The notes under the pieces are model-generated. The model did not search any database, had not been told where the DNA came from, and saw nothing but the letters and a program-made list of their open reading frames with translations. A stretch of 64,000 bases of DNA, from positions 124,001-188,000 of the forward strand of contig VWZP01009170.1 in the NCBI GenBank assembly GCA_013396995.1, given 5' to 3'. Position 1 is the stretch's first letter, and each line of letters begins with the position of its first letter. A program made the position numbers and the translations under genes. The DNA is from Dicaeum eximium (Eukaryota; Chordata; Aves; Passeriformes; Dicaeidae). Positions 63,784 through 64,000 of the stretch are shown here, piece by piece.

Positions 63784-64000
63784 AGGGCCAAAGCTTTGGC
63801 AACCTCCGACTGCTCCAGCTTCTCATCTCCTATTTTCTCAGGGCAGAGGGATGCTCGTGCAGCCTGTGGATGAGAGGGATTTCCCATGGCACAGTGGTAC
63901 CTGGCTGCAGTGCTGGGGCCAGGGCAGAGCTGAGAGTGGTGTTGTCTTCCCCACTGGGCTGCAAGTCAGTGTCAGGGCACACTGGGAAAAAAATTAAAGG
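63784..64000. other. Non-coding end of window
   Basis: Short unclassified sequence after the ERVL LTR. No feature recognised. Confidence 0.5.

Overview
This window looks like bird nuclear DNA, most likely from a passerine. The evidence is six truncated CR1 LINE 3' ends, an endogenous-retrovirus LTR that I recognise from memory as the common passerine ERVL type, two other LTRs, no mammalian-type SINEs or L1, and bird-like microsatellites. It is intergenic or intronic sequence. I found no exon, rRNA, tRNA, CRISPR array or bacterial-type operon that I can support. Every open frame longer than 60 codons looks like chance, repeat or low-complexity sequence. The longest is 227 codons, about what six frames over 64 kb should give.

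Layout. From 1 to about 27.7 kb the sequence is AT-rich and apparently single-copy, with no recognisable transposable element; only microsatellites, homopolymers and G-runs stand out, chiefly a 205-bp GAA tract at 15.2 kb. A short CR1 tail (27.7 kb) and an 88-N assembly gap between an A-run and a T-run (27.9-28.0 kb) follow. From 28 to 44.6 kb is mostly single-copy DNA, with one solo LTR at 35.5 kb flanked by perfect 6-bp repeats, the only dense CpG cluster of the window at 38.8 kb (which coincides with good splice-site-like signals), and a TTATGG/TTAGGG hexamer run at 41.9 kb. From 44.6 to 60 kb five CR1 fragments are scattered in both orientations; the first abuts a 22-bp perfect palindrome. 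The right end (61.4-63.8 kb) is a stack of retroviral LTR debris: a minus-strand ERVK-like solo LTR touching a plus-strand ERVL LTR, which is itself split by a 466-bp unclassified insertion and carries a fourfold 40-bp tandem repeat.

There are no genes here to form a pathway. The most plausible function is regulatory. Several AT-rich blocks combine homeobox, SOX, octamer, TCF and C/EBP-type words and could be conserved enhancers, but this is inference that needs an alignment. I did not find a previously undescribed system. The items most worth checking are the CpG-rich candidate exon or promoter at 38.7-39.0 kb, the LTR stack at 61.4-63.8 kb, and the palindrome at 44.6 kb.
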